This document shows positions 50,449 through 57,484 of a stretch of 64,000 nucleotides of DNA, one piece after another. Source of the DNA: Flavobacterium sp. xlx-214 (lineage in GTDB: Bacteria; Bacteroidota; Bacteroidia; Flavobacteriales; Flavobacteriaceae). The notes beneath the pieces are model-generated. The model had not been told where the DNA came from. It was given only the letters and a program-made list of their open reading frames with translations, and ran no database searches. Every line of letters begins with the position of its first letter. Position 1 is the first letter of the stretch. The stretch covers positions 2,790,001 to 2,854,000 of the forward strand of contig NZ_CP059431.1 of NCBI RefSeq assembly GCF_013874595.1, given 5' to 3'. The translations under genes and the position numbers were made by a program.

Positions 50449-51519
50449 ATGGAATCTAACATTTTAAACAACTTAAAATTAACAAAAGTTGAGAACTCTA
50501 AAATTGATACTTTTGATTTCGAAAATGTAAAATTTGGAGCTAAATTTACAGATCACATGTTGATTTGTGAATACAAAAACGGAGCTTGGGGCGATTTAGA
50601 AATTAAACCTTATGCACCTATAACTTTAGATCCTTCTGCACGTGTTTTTCATTATGGTCAAGCAATTTTTGAAGGAATGAAAGCTTACAAAGACAGTAAT
50701 GAAGATATTTGGATGTTCAGACCGGATCAAAATTTTGAACGTATGAACAAATCGGCTGTTCGTTTAGCAATGCCTACAATTGATGAAACTCGTTTTATTG
50801 GTGGTTTAAAAGAACTTTTAAAGGTTGAAAAAGAATGGGTTCGCAAAGGTTTAGGTAATTCATTGTACATCCGTCCGTTTATGATTGCTACAGAAAGTGG
50901 CGTTATTGCAAGCCCTTCAAATGAATTTTTATTCTGTATTTTATTATCGCCAGCAAAATCTTACTACGCAGGTAAAATTAAAGTACAAATTGCTGATTAT
51001 TATAGCCGTGCTGCAAATGGTGGTATTGGTGCTGCAAAAGCGGCAGGTAACTATTCTGCACAATTTTATCCTACAAAATTAGCTCAAGAATCAGGTTATA
51101 ATCAAGTAATTTGGACCGATTCAACACATACAAAATTAGAAGAAGCAGGAACCATGAACGTGTTCTTTAGAATTAACGATACGTTACGTACTGCACCAAC
51201 TTCTGATCGTATTTTAGATGGTGTTACACGTAAAAGTTTAATTCAATTAGGACAACATTTAGGTTATAAATTTGATGTAAACCCAGTTTTAGTTGATGAA
51301 TTAATTTCGGCTGCACAAGATGGTTCTTTAAAAGAAATTTTTGGAGCAGGTACAGCAGCTGTTGTAAATCAAATTGAAGGTTTCTTATATAAAGAACAAT
51401 ATTATCAGTTACAAGATGTTGCAGATGAAGATTCATATGCATTACAATTAAAAGAAGCTTTAACAAAGTTACAAAACAAATTAGGAGATGATCCTTTTAA
51501 TTGGACTGTAAAATTATAA
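50449..51519 (+). CDS. ilvE: Branched-chain amino acid aminotransferase (class IV)
   Basis: A 356-residue PLP enzyme of the fold-type IV BCAT II subgroup, performing the last step of Leu, Ile and Val synthesis or the first of their breakdown. The PLP lysine is K197 in GAAKAAGNYSAQFYPT. The substrate-side block LEEAGTMNVFFRIND with its conserved Glu and the segment VFHYGQAIFEGMKAY (phosphate and substrate binding) are characteristic. Length equals mitochondrial/BCAT II enzymes (about 355). It stands alone with its own promoter and terminator, away from the ilv biosynthetic cluster. Confidence 0.95.
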   Translation: MESNILNNLKLTKVENSKIDTFDFENVKFGAKFTDHMLICEYKNGAWGDLEIKPYAPITLDPSARVFHYGQAIFEGMKAYKDSNEDIWMFRPDQNFERMNKSAVRLAMPTIDETRFIGGLKELLKVEKEWVRKGLGNSLYIRPFMIATESGVIASPSNEFLFCILLSPAKSYYAGKIKVQIADYYSRAANGGIGAAKAAGNYSAQFYPTKLAQESGYNQVIWTDSTHTKLEEAGTMNVFFRINDTLRTAPTSDRILDGVTRKSLIQLGQHLGYKFDVNPVLVDELISAAQDGSLKEIFGAGTAAVVNQIEGFLYKEQYYQLQDVADEDSYALQLKEALTKLQNKLGDDPFNWTVKL

Positions 51520-51523
51520 TACT

Positions 51524-51551
51524 AAAGGCTTGTTACAACAAGCCTTTTTTT
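51524..51551 (+). terminator. Terminator of ilvE
   Basis: Stem AAAGGCTTG / CAAGCCTTT with a TTACAA loop, followed by T-tract. Confidence 0.85.
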
Positions 51552-51566
51552 ATGGCTTAAAATACT

Positions 51567-51574
51567 TATATTTG
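51567..51574 (+). promoter_or_regulatory. -7 element TATATTTG for the small membrane protein
   Basis: Exact TAnnTTTG, eight bases before the ATG at 51583. The leader would be at most a few bases long. Confidence 0.55.
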
Positions 51575-51582
51575 TTAAAAAA

Positions 51583-51771
51583 ATGTTTTCTCAAGGTCAG
51601 CTTATTTTTGCATTAATTTTTGTTGTAGTTTTTATAATTGCAATGATTGTAATGTATAGAAAAGATATTAAAATGCACAATACTTATTACAAAGGTAGTT
51701 TGCGCATTTTAGTTGTATTTTTATTATTTATTGGACTTTTATTTATTATTAAAACCACTTTAAAACACTAA
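51583..51771 (+). CDS. Small two-helix membrane protein next to the SRPBCC/GyrI protein
   Basis: A 62-residue protein with two strongly hydrophobic segments (residues 6-24 and 41-58) and a basic linker with YRKDIKMHNTYYKGS. I do not recognise a family. It is five bases upstream of the SRPBCC/GyrI gene, so it is cotranscribed with it. Its -7 box is eight bases from the start codon. The two products may act together at the membrane, but that is inference. Confidence 0.6.
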   Translation: MFSQGQLIFALIFVVVFIIAMIVMYRKDIKMHNTYYKGSLRILVVFLLFIGLLFIIKTTLKH

Positions 51772-51776
51772 ATGCT

Positions 51777-52829
51777 ATGAAAATTGTAAAATATGTACTT
51801 ATCATATTAGCTTTATCAGTTGTTTTTTTATCTGTTTATATTGCAACGGGAAAAAGCAATTTTGAACTAAATCTTTCTAAAGCTACAGAATTATCTAATC
51901 AACGTATGTTTAGATACACTAATAATCTTCAGAATTTTTCAGAGTGGAATCCATGGAATAATAATGAAGGTGCTTTTAAATTAGATTCTATTTACAAAGG
52001 AACAAATGCTAAAGTTGAATGGAGCGGAAATCAGGCTTTTGTAAAAAAAGCATTGCCTAATGATACCTTATTTTTAGATTTAAATGTAGATGGTAATGAT
52101 TATACTACAAAGATGTATTTTACTGATTCTAATGGAAAAACAAACATACATTGGAATGTAAAGGGAAATTTATCGTTTATGGAGAAGTTTCAATTATTCT
52201 TTAAAGGAACTCCAGAAACTTTAATAGCGCCTGTTTTTGATAAAGGATTAAGTAATATCAATCATTTTATTACAGAAAGTTTAAAGAAATACACCATAAA
52301 GAATGAGAATTTAGCGGTTATTCAAGAAACGTATTACATCAAACAAATTGTAGAATCGGATATTGAAGGTTTAGGCGATAAGATTTTTCAAAGTATGGAG
52401 CATATGAATAATTTTGCTAAGAATTTTGAATTAGAACCTTACGGATCGCCTTTTACAGTTTTTGAAAACATAAATTTATTATCGGGAAATGTAAAATATG
52501 CAGTTTGTTTGCCTATTAAAAACTTTTTTAGTACTGCTGATGGCAGTGATATTGTTTGTGAAAAACTAACTGCTTTTAATGGTTATAAAGTAGTTTTAAC
52601 AGGTGATTATATTCATAGCGATAAAGCTTGGGCTGAAGCCAAAAAACAAGTTCAATTAAAAGGTCTAACGCAAAGAGCAGACATCAAACCTATTGCTATT
52701 TATAAAAATTCAATTTTAACCACTCAAAAAGCGAATGAATGGGTAACAGAATTTGTAATTCCTATTAATGAAAGTTACATTCCTATTGTAGAGGAATCAA
52801 ATGCAAAAGATAGTTTAACAGTTAGATAA
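51777..52829 (+). CDS. Membrane-anchored SRPBCC plus GyrI-like effector-binding protein
   Basis: A 350-residue protein with an N-terminal membrane helix (residues 5-24). The following domain (about 28-175) is SRPBCC/polyketide-cyclase-like; the QNFSEWNPWNN stretch is the usual strand-helix start of the fold. The C-terminal domain (about 180-340) is GyrI/AraC-effector-binding-like (GSPFTVFENIN; YKVVLTGDYIHSDKAW; IPI). Both parts can bind hydrophobic or cationic ligands. The N-terminal anchor and fusion place it on the membrane surface, outside or inside not decided. It has no DNA-binding domain, so it is not a transcription factor. Confidence 0.75.
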   Translation: MKIVKYVLIILALSVVFLSVYIATGKSNFELNLSKATELSNQRMFRYTNNLQNFSEWNPWNNNEGAFKLDSIYKGTNAKVEWSGNQAFVKKALPNDTLFLDLNVDGNDYTTKMYFTDSNGKTNIHWNVKGNLSFMEKFQLFFKGTPETLIAPVFDKGLSNINHFITESLKKYTIKNENLAVIQETYYIKQIVESDIEGLGDKIFQSMEHMNNFAKNFELEPYGSPFTVFENINLLSGNVKYAVCLPIKNFFSTADGSDIVCEKLTAFNGYKVVLTGDYIHSDKAWAEAKKQVQLKGLTQRADIKPIAIYKNSILTTQKANEWVTEFVIPINESYIPIVEESNAKDSLTVR

Positions 52830-52831
52830 TA

Positions 52832-52862
52832 AAAAAACAGCCTCAAATTGAGGCTGTTTTTT
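52832..52862. terminator. Bidirectional terminator, SRPBCC gene / DedA gene
   Basis: A near-perfect palindrome AAAAAACAGCCTCAA / TTGAGGCTGTTTTTT between the two stop codons. Confidence 0.85.
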
Positions 52863-53505
52863 ATTTCCCTTTATTTAATTTCTCTTTTATGATTGAAAAA
52901 ATAATTGGTAATACCGAAACAACAATTATTAAGATGACAACTTTTGAGAAATTATCTTTTACCAATGGAATATTTCCTAAAAAATATCCACAAATAGTAA
53001 TTCCAAAAACCCAAATAAAGCCGCCAATAAAATTGTAACTTAAAAACGTTTTGTAATTCATTCTACCAATTCCTGCAACAAAAGGTGCAAAAGTGCGTAC
53101 AATAGGAACAAAACGAGCTATTACAATTGTTTTACTTCCATATTTCTCGTAAAACTTGTGTGTTTTTTCAATCTGCTCCATTTTTATAGGCTGCTTTCCA
53201 AATATTTTAAAATTTACAATACGCATGCCAATTTCTTTACCAATACTGTAATTTAAAGTATCACCAGCAACTGCAGCAACAAATAATAAAATAAGTACCA
53301 GCCAAATATTTAAGCTTTCAGGAAATTGGGCAGCTAGCATACCTGTAGCAAAAAGTAATGAATCGCCAGGTAAAAAAGGCATTACAACCAAACCGGTTTC
53401 AACAAATATGATTAGAAATAAAATGGCGTACACCCAAACTCCGTAATCTTCTAGAAAAACTTGTAAATATTGATCAATATGAAGAATAAAATCTATTAAT
53501 TCCAT
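52861..53505 (-). CDS. DedA/VTT-family membrane protein
   Basis: A 214-residue inner-membrane protein with about five helices. The conserved block VETGLVVMPFLPGDSLLFATG is followed by an acidic helix region and AGDTLNYSIGKEIG, then RFVPIVRTFAPFVAGIGRM, containing the FxR/RxF arginines of the DedA family. DedA proteins of this type translocate phospholipids or undecaprenyl phosphate across the membrane. The gene is transcribed alone. No obvious -7 element is present close to its start. Confidence 0.9.
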   Translation of the reverse strand: MELIDFILHIDQYLQVFLEDYGVWVYAILFLIIFVETGLVVMPFLPGDSLLFATGMLAAQFPESLNIWLVLILLFVAAVAGDTLNYSIGKEIGMRIVNFKIFGKQPIKMEQIEKTHKFYEKYGSKTIVIARFVPIVRTFAPFVAGIGRMNYKTFLSYNFIGGFIWVFGITICGYFLGNIPLVKDNFSKVVILIIVVSVLPIIFSIIKEKLNKGK

Positions 53506-53536
53506 TATAAGTAATTTAAACTTTAGTTAATGCATA

Positions 53537-53557
53537 AAAAAAAGGCTTTCGCCTTTT
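53537..53557 (-). terminator. Terminator of the rhodanese gene
   Basis: On the minus strand AAAAGGC-GAAA-GCCTTTT, a GNRA-loop hairpin followed by a T-tract. Confidence 0.75.
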
Positions 53558-53560
53558 ATA

Positions 53561-53866
53561 CTATTCTGTTGGTCCTTCCCAATCATTCATTCCACCTATA
53601 AGATTGAATGTATTTTGAAAGCCTAACTGATTCATTAACATACAAGTTTGCCCGCTACGATTACCTGAACGGCAGTATACATAATAATTTTTATCTTTAT
53701 CTAAAGCTTCTAAAGCATTTAAAAAATCTTGACCTTGGTAAAAATCATGATGAACAGACCCTGGTATTTTTCCTTCGCTAACTTCTTCATCTGTACGAAC
53801 ATCTAAAATAACAGCATTTTGATCATTTTGAGCATCTGCCCACCATTGTTCTTGTTGTAAATCCAT
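53561..53866 (-). CDS. Single-domain rhodanese-like protein
   Basis: A 101-residue cytoplasmic rhodanese domain. The catalytic loop is CRSGNRS with C65, the residue that carries the persulfide sulfur. The N-terminal ILDVRTDEEVSEGKIPGSVH and the C-terminal GGMNDW are standard. It is likely to move sulfur to thiol acceptors, possibly in tRNA thiolation or detoxification; the acceptor is unknown. It has its own promoter and terminator. Confidence 0.88.
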   Translation of the reverse strand: MDLQQEQWWADAQNDQNAVILDVRTDEEVSEGKIPGSVHHDFYQGQDFLNALEALDKDKNYYVYCRSGNRSGQTCMLMNQLGFQNTFNLIGGMNDWEGPTE

Positions 53867-53886
53867 TGTAAGTTGTAATTTTTCTT

Positions 53887-53894
53887 CAAATATA
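53887..53894 (-). promoter_or_regulatory. -7 element TATATTTG for the rhodanese gene
   Basis: Exact TAnnTTTG on the minus strand, 20 bases before the ATG. Confidence 0.6.
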
Positions 53895-53951
53895 AAAAAA
53901 ACCTTTTAAAATGCGCAAAACATATTAATTTAGTAGTTTAAAATTAAGGAA

Positions 53952-54614
53952 ATGTCATCACATCATATTGTAAGAGATGATCAGGAACCTGCATTAATTA
54001 TTGCTAATGGTGAAGCCTGTTCAAACGAATTATTACATCAATTATTAGAATGGAATCCTTTGGTTATTGTGTTAGATAGTGCTATTGACAGGGTTTTAGA
54101 ATTGGGTATTAAAGTAGATGTTTTAATTGGCGATTTTGATAGAGATTTTAATTATAATTTTTACAAAGAAAAACAATATCCGCTTGAAATAATTAAGATA
54201 GAAAATCAGGATAATACCGATTTAGACAAGGCTATTAACTATTTAATAAACAGAAACATTCCTGCTGCTAATATTGTTTGGGCAACAGGCAAACGTATGG
54301 ATCATACCTTTACCAACATTACCAACTTAGCAAGTTACTATGATCAAATTAAATTGGTTTTGTTAGATGATTATTCTAAAATTTTTGTTTTAAATAAAGA
54401 TTTTAGAAAATGGTATCCTACCCAAACCATACTTTCACTTATACCAGTAGGCACTGTAACAGGTATAAACAGTACTAATTTAGAGTATGAATTAAAAAAT
54501 GATACTTTAATTCTTGGTTTTAAAAGAGGAAATAGTAACAAAGTTATAATCGATGGTTTTGTCGAAATAAGCTATGAAACGGGTTATTTACTACTAATGG
54601 AATGTAACGATTAA
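53952..54614 (+). CDS. Thiamine pyrophosphokinase
   Basis: A 220-residue enzyme that transfers pyrophosphate from ATP to thiamine. The catalytic block VLIGDFDRDFN (residues about 56-66) follows the N-terminal LIIANGEACSN. The second block QDNTDLDKAINYL and the third ATGKRMDHTFTNI, with its Asp-His pair, are the standard TPK fingerprints. The C-terminal beta domain binds thiamine. It is expressed from a region with only a near-match -7 box (TAATTTAG at 53926-53933). It runs directly against aroC with no gap, with back-to-back TAA stop codons and no hairpin. Confidence 0.92.
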   Translation: MSSHHIVRDDQEPALIIANGEACSNELLHQLLEWNPLVIVLDSAIDRVLELGIKVDVLIGDFDRDFNYNFYKEKQYPLEIIKIENQDNTDLDKAINYLINRNIPAANIVWATGKRMDHTFTNITNLASYYDQIKLVLLDDYSKIFVLNKDFRKWYPTQTILSLIPVGTVTGINSTNLEYELKNDTLILGFKRGNSNKVIIDGFVEISYETGYLLLMECND

Positions 54615-55658
54615 TTAAATCATAAAATCGGCTATTACAAGGGCAGCCATAGCTTCTACAATTGGTACTGCTCTTGGTAGTACACAAGCATCGTGTCTTC
54701 CTTTTCCTTTAATAACTTCAATAGTTCCATCGGCTTTTAACATTTCTTGAGGCTGTAACAAAGTAGCAACAGGTTTAAAGGCAACATCAAAGTAAATATC
54801 CATACCATTACTAATTCCGCCTTGGATACCTCCCGAATAATTGGTTTTTGTTGTTCCATCTACATTAAAATAATCGTTGTGTTGCGATCCTAACATTTTA
54901 GTACCTTCAAAACCACTTCCAAAACTAAATCCTTTACAAGCATTAATAGAAAGCATGGCTTTAGCAAGTTGCGCTTCTAATCTATCAAAAACAGGCTCTC
55001 CTAACCCTACGGGAACATTTTTAATAACACATGTAATAATTCCGCCAACTGTATCGCCTTGCTTTTTAACATCTAAAATTAACTGTTCCATTTTTTGAGC
55101 CATTTCAATATCTGGACAGCGAACATCATTTGATTCAATCAAAGAAAGATCTAATTCAGTATATTTTTTTGATAAACTAATGGTACCAACAGATGAAACA
55201 TAGGCTTGAATTTGAACTGGTTGAATGATTTGCTTAGCAATTGCGCCTGCCACTACCCTTGCAGCAGTTTCACGTGCAGAGCTTCTACCTCCTCCTCTAT
55301 AATCGCGATAATGGTACTTTTGTTGATAAACATAATCGGCGTGACTTGGTCTGTAAGCATCTTTTAACAAATTATAATCATTTGATTTTGAATTGGTATT
55401 GTTAATTTGAAACGCAATAGGAGTTCCTAACGTTTTTCCTTCAAAAATTCCTGATAAAAAAACAACTTCATCGGCTTCTTTTCGCTGTGTTACTAATTTA
55501 GATTGCCCCGGTTTTCTACGATCTAACTCATTTTGAACAGCTTCTAAATCTAATACAAAATTAGAAGGCACACCTTCAATAATACCACCAATTGCTACTC
55601 CGTGCGATTCTCCGTAAGTAGTTATCTTAAAAGAAGTTCCAAATGAATTTCCAGTCAT
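54615..55658 (-). CDS. aroC: Chorismate synthase
   Basis: A 347-residue FMN-dependent enzyme that makes chorismate, the end of the shikimate pathway. The markers are [14 protein letters not shown] (residues 17-30), [17 protein letters not shown] loop represented by RPSHADYVY, the flavin-binding [15 protein letters not shown], and the C-terminal [19 protein letters not shown]. All are intact, and length is normal for the family. It is transcribed against thiamine pyrophosphokinase. Its likely -7 (TTTATTTG, one mismatch) lies in the 3' arm of the M48 hairpin. Confidence 0.96.
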   Translation of the reverse strand: MTGNSFGTSFKITTYGESHGVAIGGIIEGVPSNFVLDLEAVQNELDRRKPGQSKLVTQRKEADEVVFLSGIFEGKTLGTPIAFQINNTNSKSNDYNLLKDAYRPSHADYVYQQKYHYRDYRGGGRSSARETAARVVAGAIAKQIIQPVQIQAYVSSVGTISLSKKYTELDLSLIESNDVRCPDIEMAQKMEQLILDVKKQGDTVGGIITCVIKNVPVGLGEPVFDRLEAQLAKAMLSINACKGFSFGSGFEGTKMLGSQHNDYFNVDGTTKTNYSGGIQGGISNGMDIYFDVAFKPVATLLQPQEMLKADGTIEVIKGKGRHDACVLPRAVPIVEAMAALVIADFMI

Positions 55659-55680
55659 AATTTAAATTTATACATAACAA

Positions 55681-55710
55681 ATAAAAGCTATTTTTTCAAA
55701 TAGCTTTTAT
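55681..55710 (-). terminator. Hairpin between the M48 protease and aroC, probable terminator
   Basis: A perfect 13-bp stem ATAAAAGCTATTT / AAATAGCTTTTAT with a four-base loop. It lies 120 bases downstream of the M48 stop and 23 bases before the aroC ATG. The T-tract is weak. Confidence 0.5.
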
Positions 55711-55830
55711 ATTTAAAGTAAACAACAAACAAATTCTGTTTATGACAAAACAGAAAATATGTGTTAAATATACCTTTATTAAATTCAATTATCAAATAAT
55801 AAAACGTTTTTAACAGCGAAAGATTGCTCT

Positions 55831-56643
55831 TTACTTTGTTAATTTAGATATTGGCAATGAAACTTTTCCTGGATCTTTCCACAAACCATCTTTTTCGGCA
55901 CGTTTCTTTATTGCTTCAGCTCTTTTGTTGCTATCTGGATGCGAATTAAACATTTTTTGATAACCACTTTGTTTTGAACCTTCTTCAGACAATAAAGCTA
56001 ATTTTTTAAAAGCTGTATAAGCTGCTGTAACATCATATCCGTGCTTTTTCATAAAATCATATGAATAAGTATCTGCCTCGGTTTCTTGTTTTTTGCTATG
56101 TGATGCATCTAACATTGCATTTGCCATTTCACCTATTTGAGAATCGGTTAAGGTAGCAACTGCATTTGATGCTGCCGAACCTGCTTCCATAGCAGCTGCT
56201 TTTAGGTAAGCACTTTTAATAGCATCTTTAGTATCTTCATTTTTAACATGACCTATCTCATGACCAATAATGGCACGTAATTCATCATCTGTCATAATAT
56301 CCATTAAAGATGAAAATACGCGTACACTACCATCTGCACATGCAAACGCATTAATATCGGTAACTAAATAAACTTTGTAGTTTAATTTTAAGCCTTCCTC
56401 ATTAGTATGTTTACCAATAATTTTGTTTAAACGTACGGTATAGGGATCTTTAGCACCTGCAACCTTATTGTTTTTATCCATCCAATCAACCCCTTCTTTT
56501 GCCAATTTAGCAGCATCGGCATTTGTAAAAGTTAAGGCTTGGGCTCCTTTAGATACTGCTTTTGCAGCTTTACCTAAATTAATTTGAGCATGCGAAGTTG
56601 TGAACATTCCTAGCAAGAATGCTGCCATTACAATCTTTTTCAT
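55831..56643 (-). CDS. Exported M48-family zinc metalloprotease
   Basis: A 270-residue protein with a Sec signal peptide (MKKIVMAAFLLGMFTTSHAQ, cleavage after His-Ala) and an M48-type peptidase domain. The zinc site is HEIGH (H128, E129, H132) and the third ligand lies in ETEADTYSYDFMKKHG. The family includes BepA and LoiP, periplasmic proteases that control outer-membrane protein assembly. It has no C-terminal TPR domain and no lipobox. A one-mismatch -7 box (TATCTTAG) lies at 56676-56683. Confidence 0.9.
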   Translation of the reverse strand: MKKIVMAAFLLGMFTTSHAQINLGKAAKAVSKGAQALTFTNADAAKLAKEGVDWMDKNNKVAGAKDPYTVRLNKIIGKHTNEEGLKLNYKVYLVTDINAFACADGSVRVFSSLMDIMTDDELRAIIGHEIGHVKNEDTKDAIKSAYLKAAAMEAGSAASNAVATLTDSQIGEMANAMLDASHSKKQETEADTYSYDFMKKHGYDVTAAYTAFKKLALLSEEGSKQSGYQKMFNSHPDSNKRAEAIKKRAEKDGLWKDPGKVSLPISKLTK

Positions 56644-56736
56644 AGTTTAATTTTTTTTATTGATTTTCTTCCTTGCTAAGATAATTTAATTTTCAAAAAA
56701 CGAAAATGATTCAGACAATAACTTTTGTTTTTTTAA

Positions 56737-57405
56737 TTAATGACTTAATTGCCAAACAATAATGTCTTTATTTTTACTTTTTAAATATGCATTTGCCTGA
56801 GAAAAATGTTTGTTTCCAAACCACTTTCCTTGATTAGCACTCATGGGAGAAGGATGTCCGCTTTCTAAAACCAAATGTTTTGATCGATCAATTTTTTTAC
56901 CTTTTTTTTGAGCATGAGCACCCCAAAGCATAAAAACCAATCCTTTTTTTTGCTCAGATAAAAAAGAAATTACTTCATCAGTAAACTGCTCCCATCCTAT
57001 TTTTTGATGACTACCTGGTTTTCCTTGCTGTACCGTTAAAACATCGTTTAAAAGCAAAACACCTTGTTGCGCCCATCCTGATAAATCACCAAAAAGAGGC
57101 ACTTCAAATTGCACATCACTTACTAATTCTTTAAAAATATTGCGTAATGATGGCGGAAAATCAACACCTGCATTTACAGAAAAACTCAAACCATTAGCTT
57201 GTCCTGGTCCGTGGTACGGATCTTGTCCTAAAATAACAACTTTAACATTATTTATTGCGCACAACTTAAAAGCATTAAAAATTAAATCTTTTGGAGGATA
57301 AACCGTATTGTTCTCATAATCAATATCTACTTGTTGCATTAAGGTTTGAAAATATACTTTTTTTGATTCGCCTTCAATAAAATCTTCCCAACTCTTCATT
57401 GTCAT
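56737..57405 (-). CDS. ung: Uracil-DNA glycosylase
   Basis: A 222-residue family 1 UDG that removes uracil from DNA. The catalytic motif is GQDPYHGPGQANGLSF, with D62; the usual His after the Ala is Asn. The second motif GHPSPMSANQG contains the conserved His, and AINNVKVVILG and VLLLNDVLTV are also standard. A start two codons inside (57399) is equally possible. It is divergent from mutS2. Confidence 0.95.
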   Translation of the reverse strand: MTMKSWEDFIEGESKKVYFQTLMQQVDIDYENNTVYPPKDLIFNAFKLCAINNVKVVILGQDPYHGPGQANGLSFSVNAGVDFPPSLRNIFKELVSDVQFEVPLFGDLSGWAQQGVLLLNDVLTVQQGKPGSHQKIGWEQFTDEVISFLSEQKKGLVFMLWGAHAQKKGKKIDRSKHLVLESGHPSPMSANQGKWFGNKHFSQANAYLKSKNKDIIVWQLSH

Positions 57406-57415
57406 AATTTTTTCT

Positions 57416-57423
57416 CAAATGTA
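57416..57423 (-). promoter_or_regulatory. -7 element TACATTTG for ung
   Basis: Exact TAnnTTTG on the minus strand, 10 to 16 bases before the two candidate starts. Confidence 0.55.
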
Positions 57424-57454
57424 GGACTAATTCTGTAAAATGATATTTTGTTTG

Positions 57455-57462
57455 TAAATTTG
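57455..57462 (+). promoter_or_regulatory. -7 element TAAATTTG for mutS2
   Basis: Exact TAnnTTTG, 22 bases before the mutS2 ATG. With the ung box 31 bases away on the other strand, the -33 regions of both genes must overlap. Confidence 0.55.
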
Positions 57463-57484
57463 ATGATTGATAGATATTAAATAG

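Noticed and set aside
55681..55710. Possible repeat family shared with the hairpin at 63092 (common AGCTATTT core)
   Set aside because: The shared word is only about eight bases inside AT-rich hairpins, and loops and flanks differ, so chance is sufficient.
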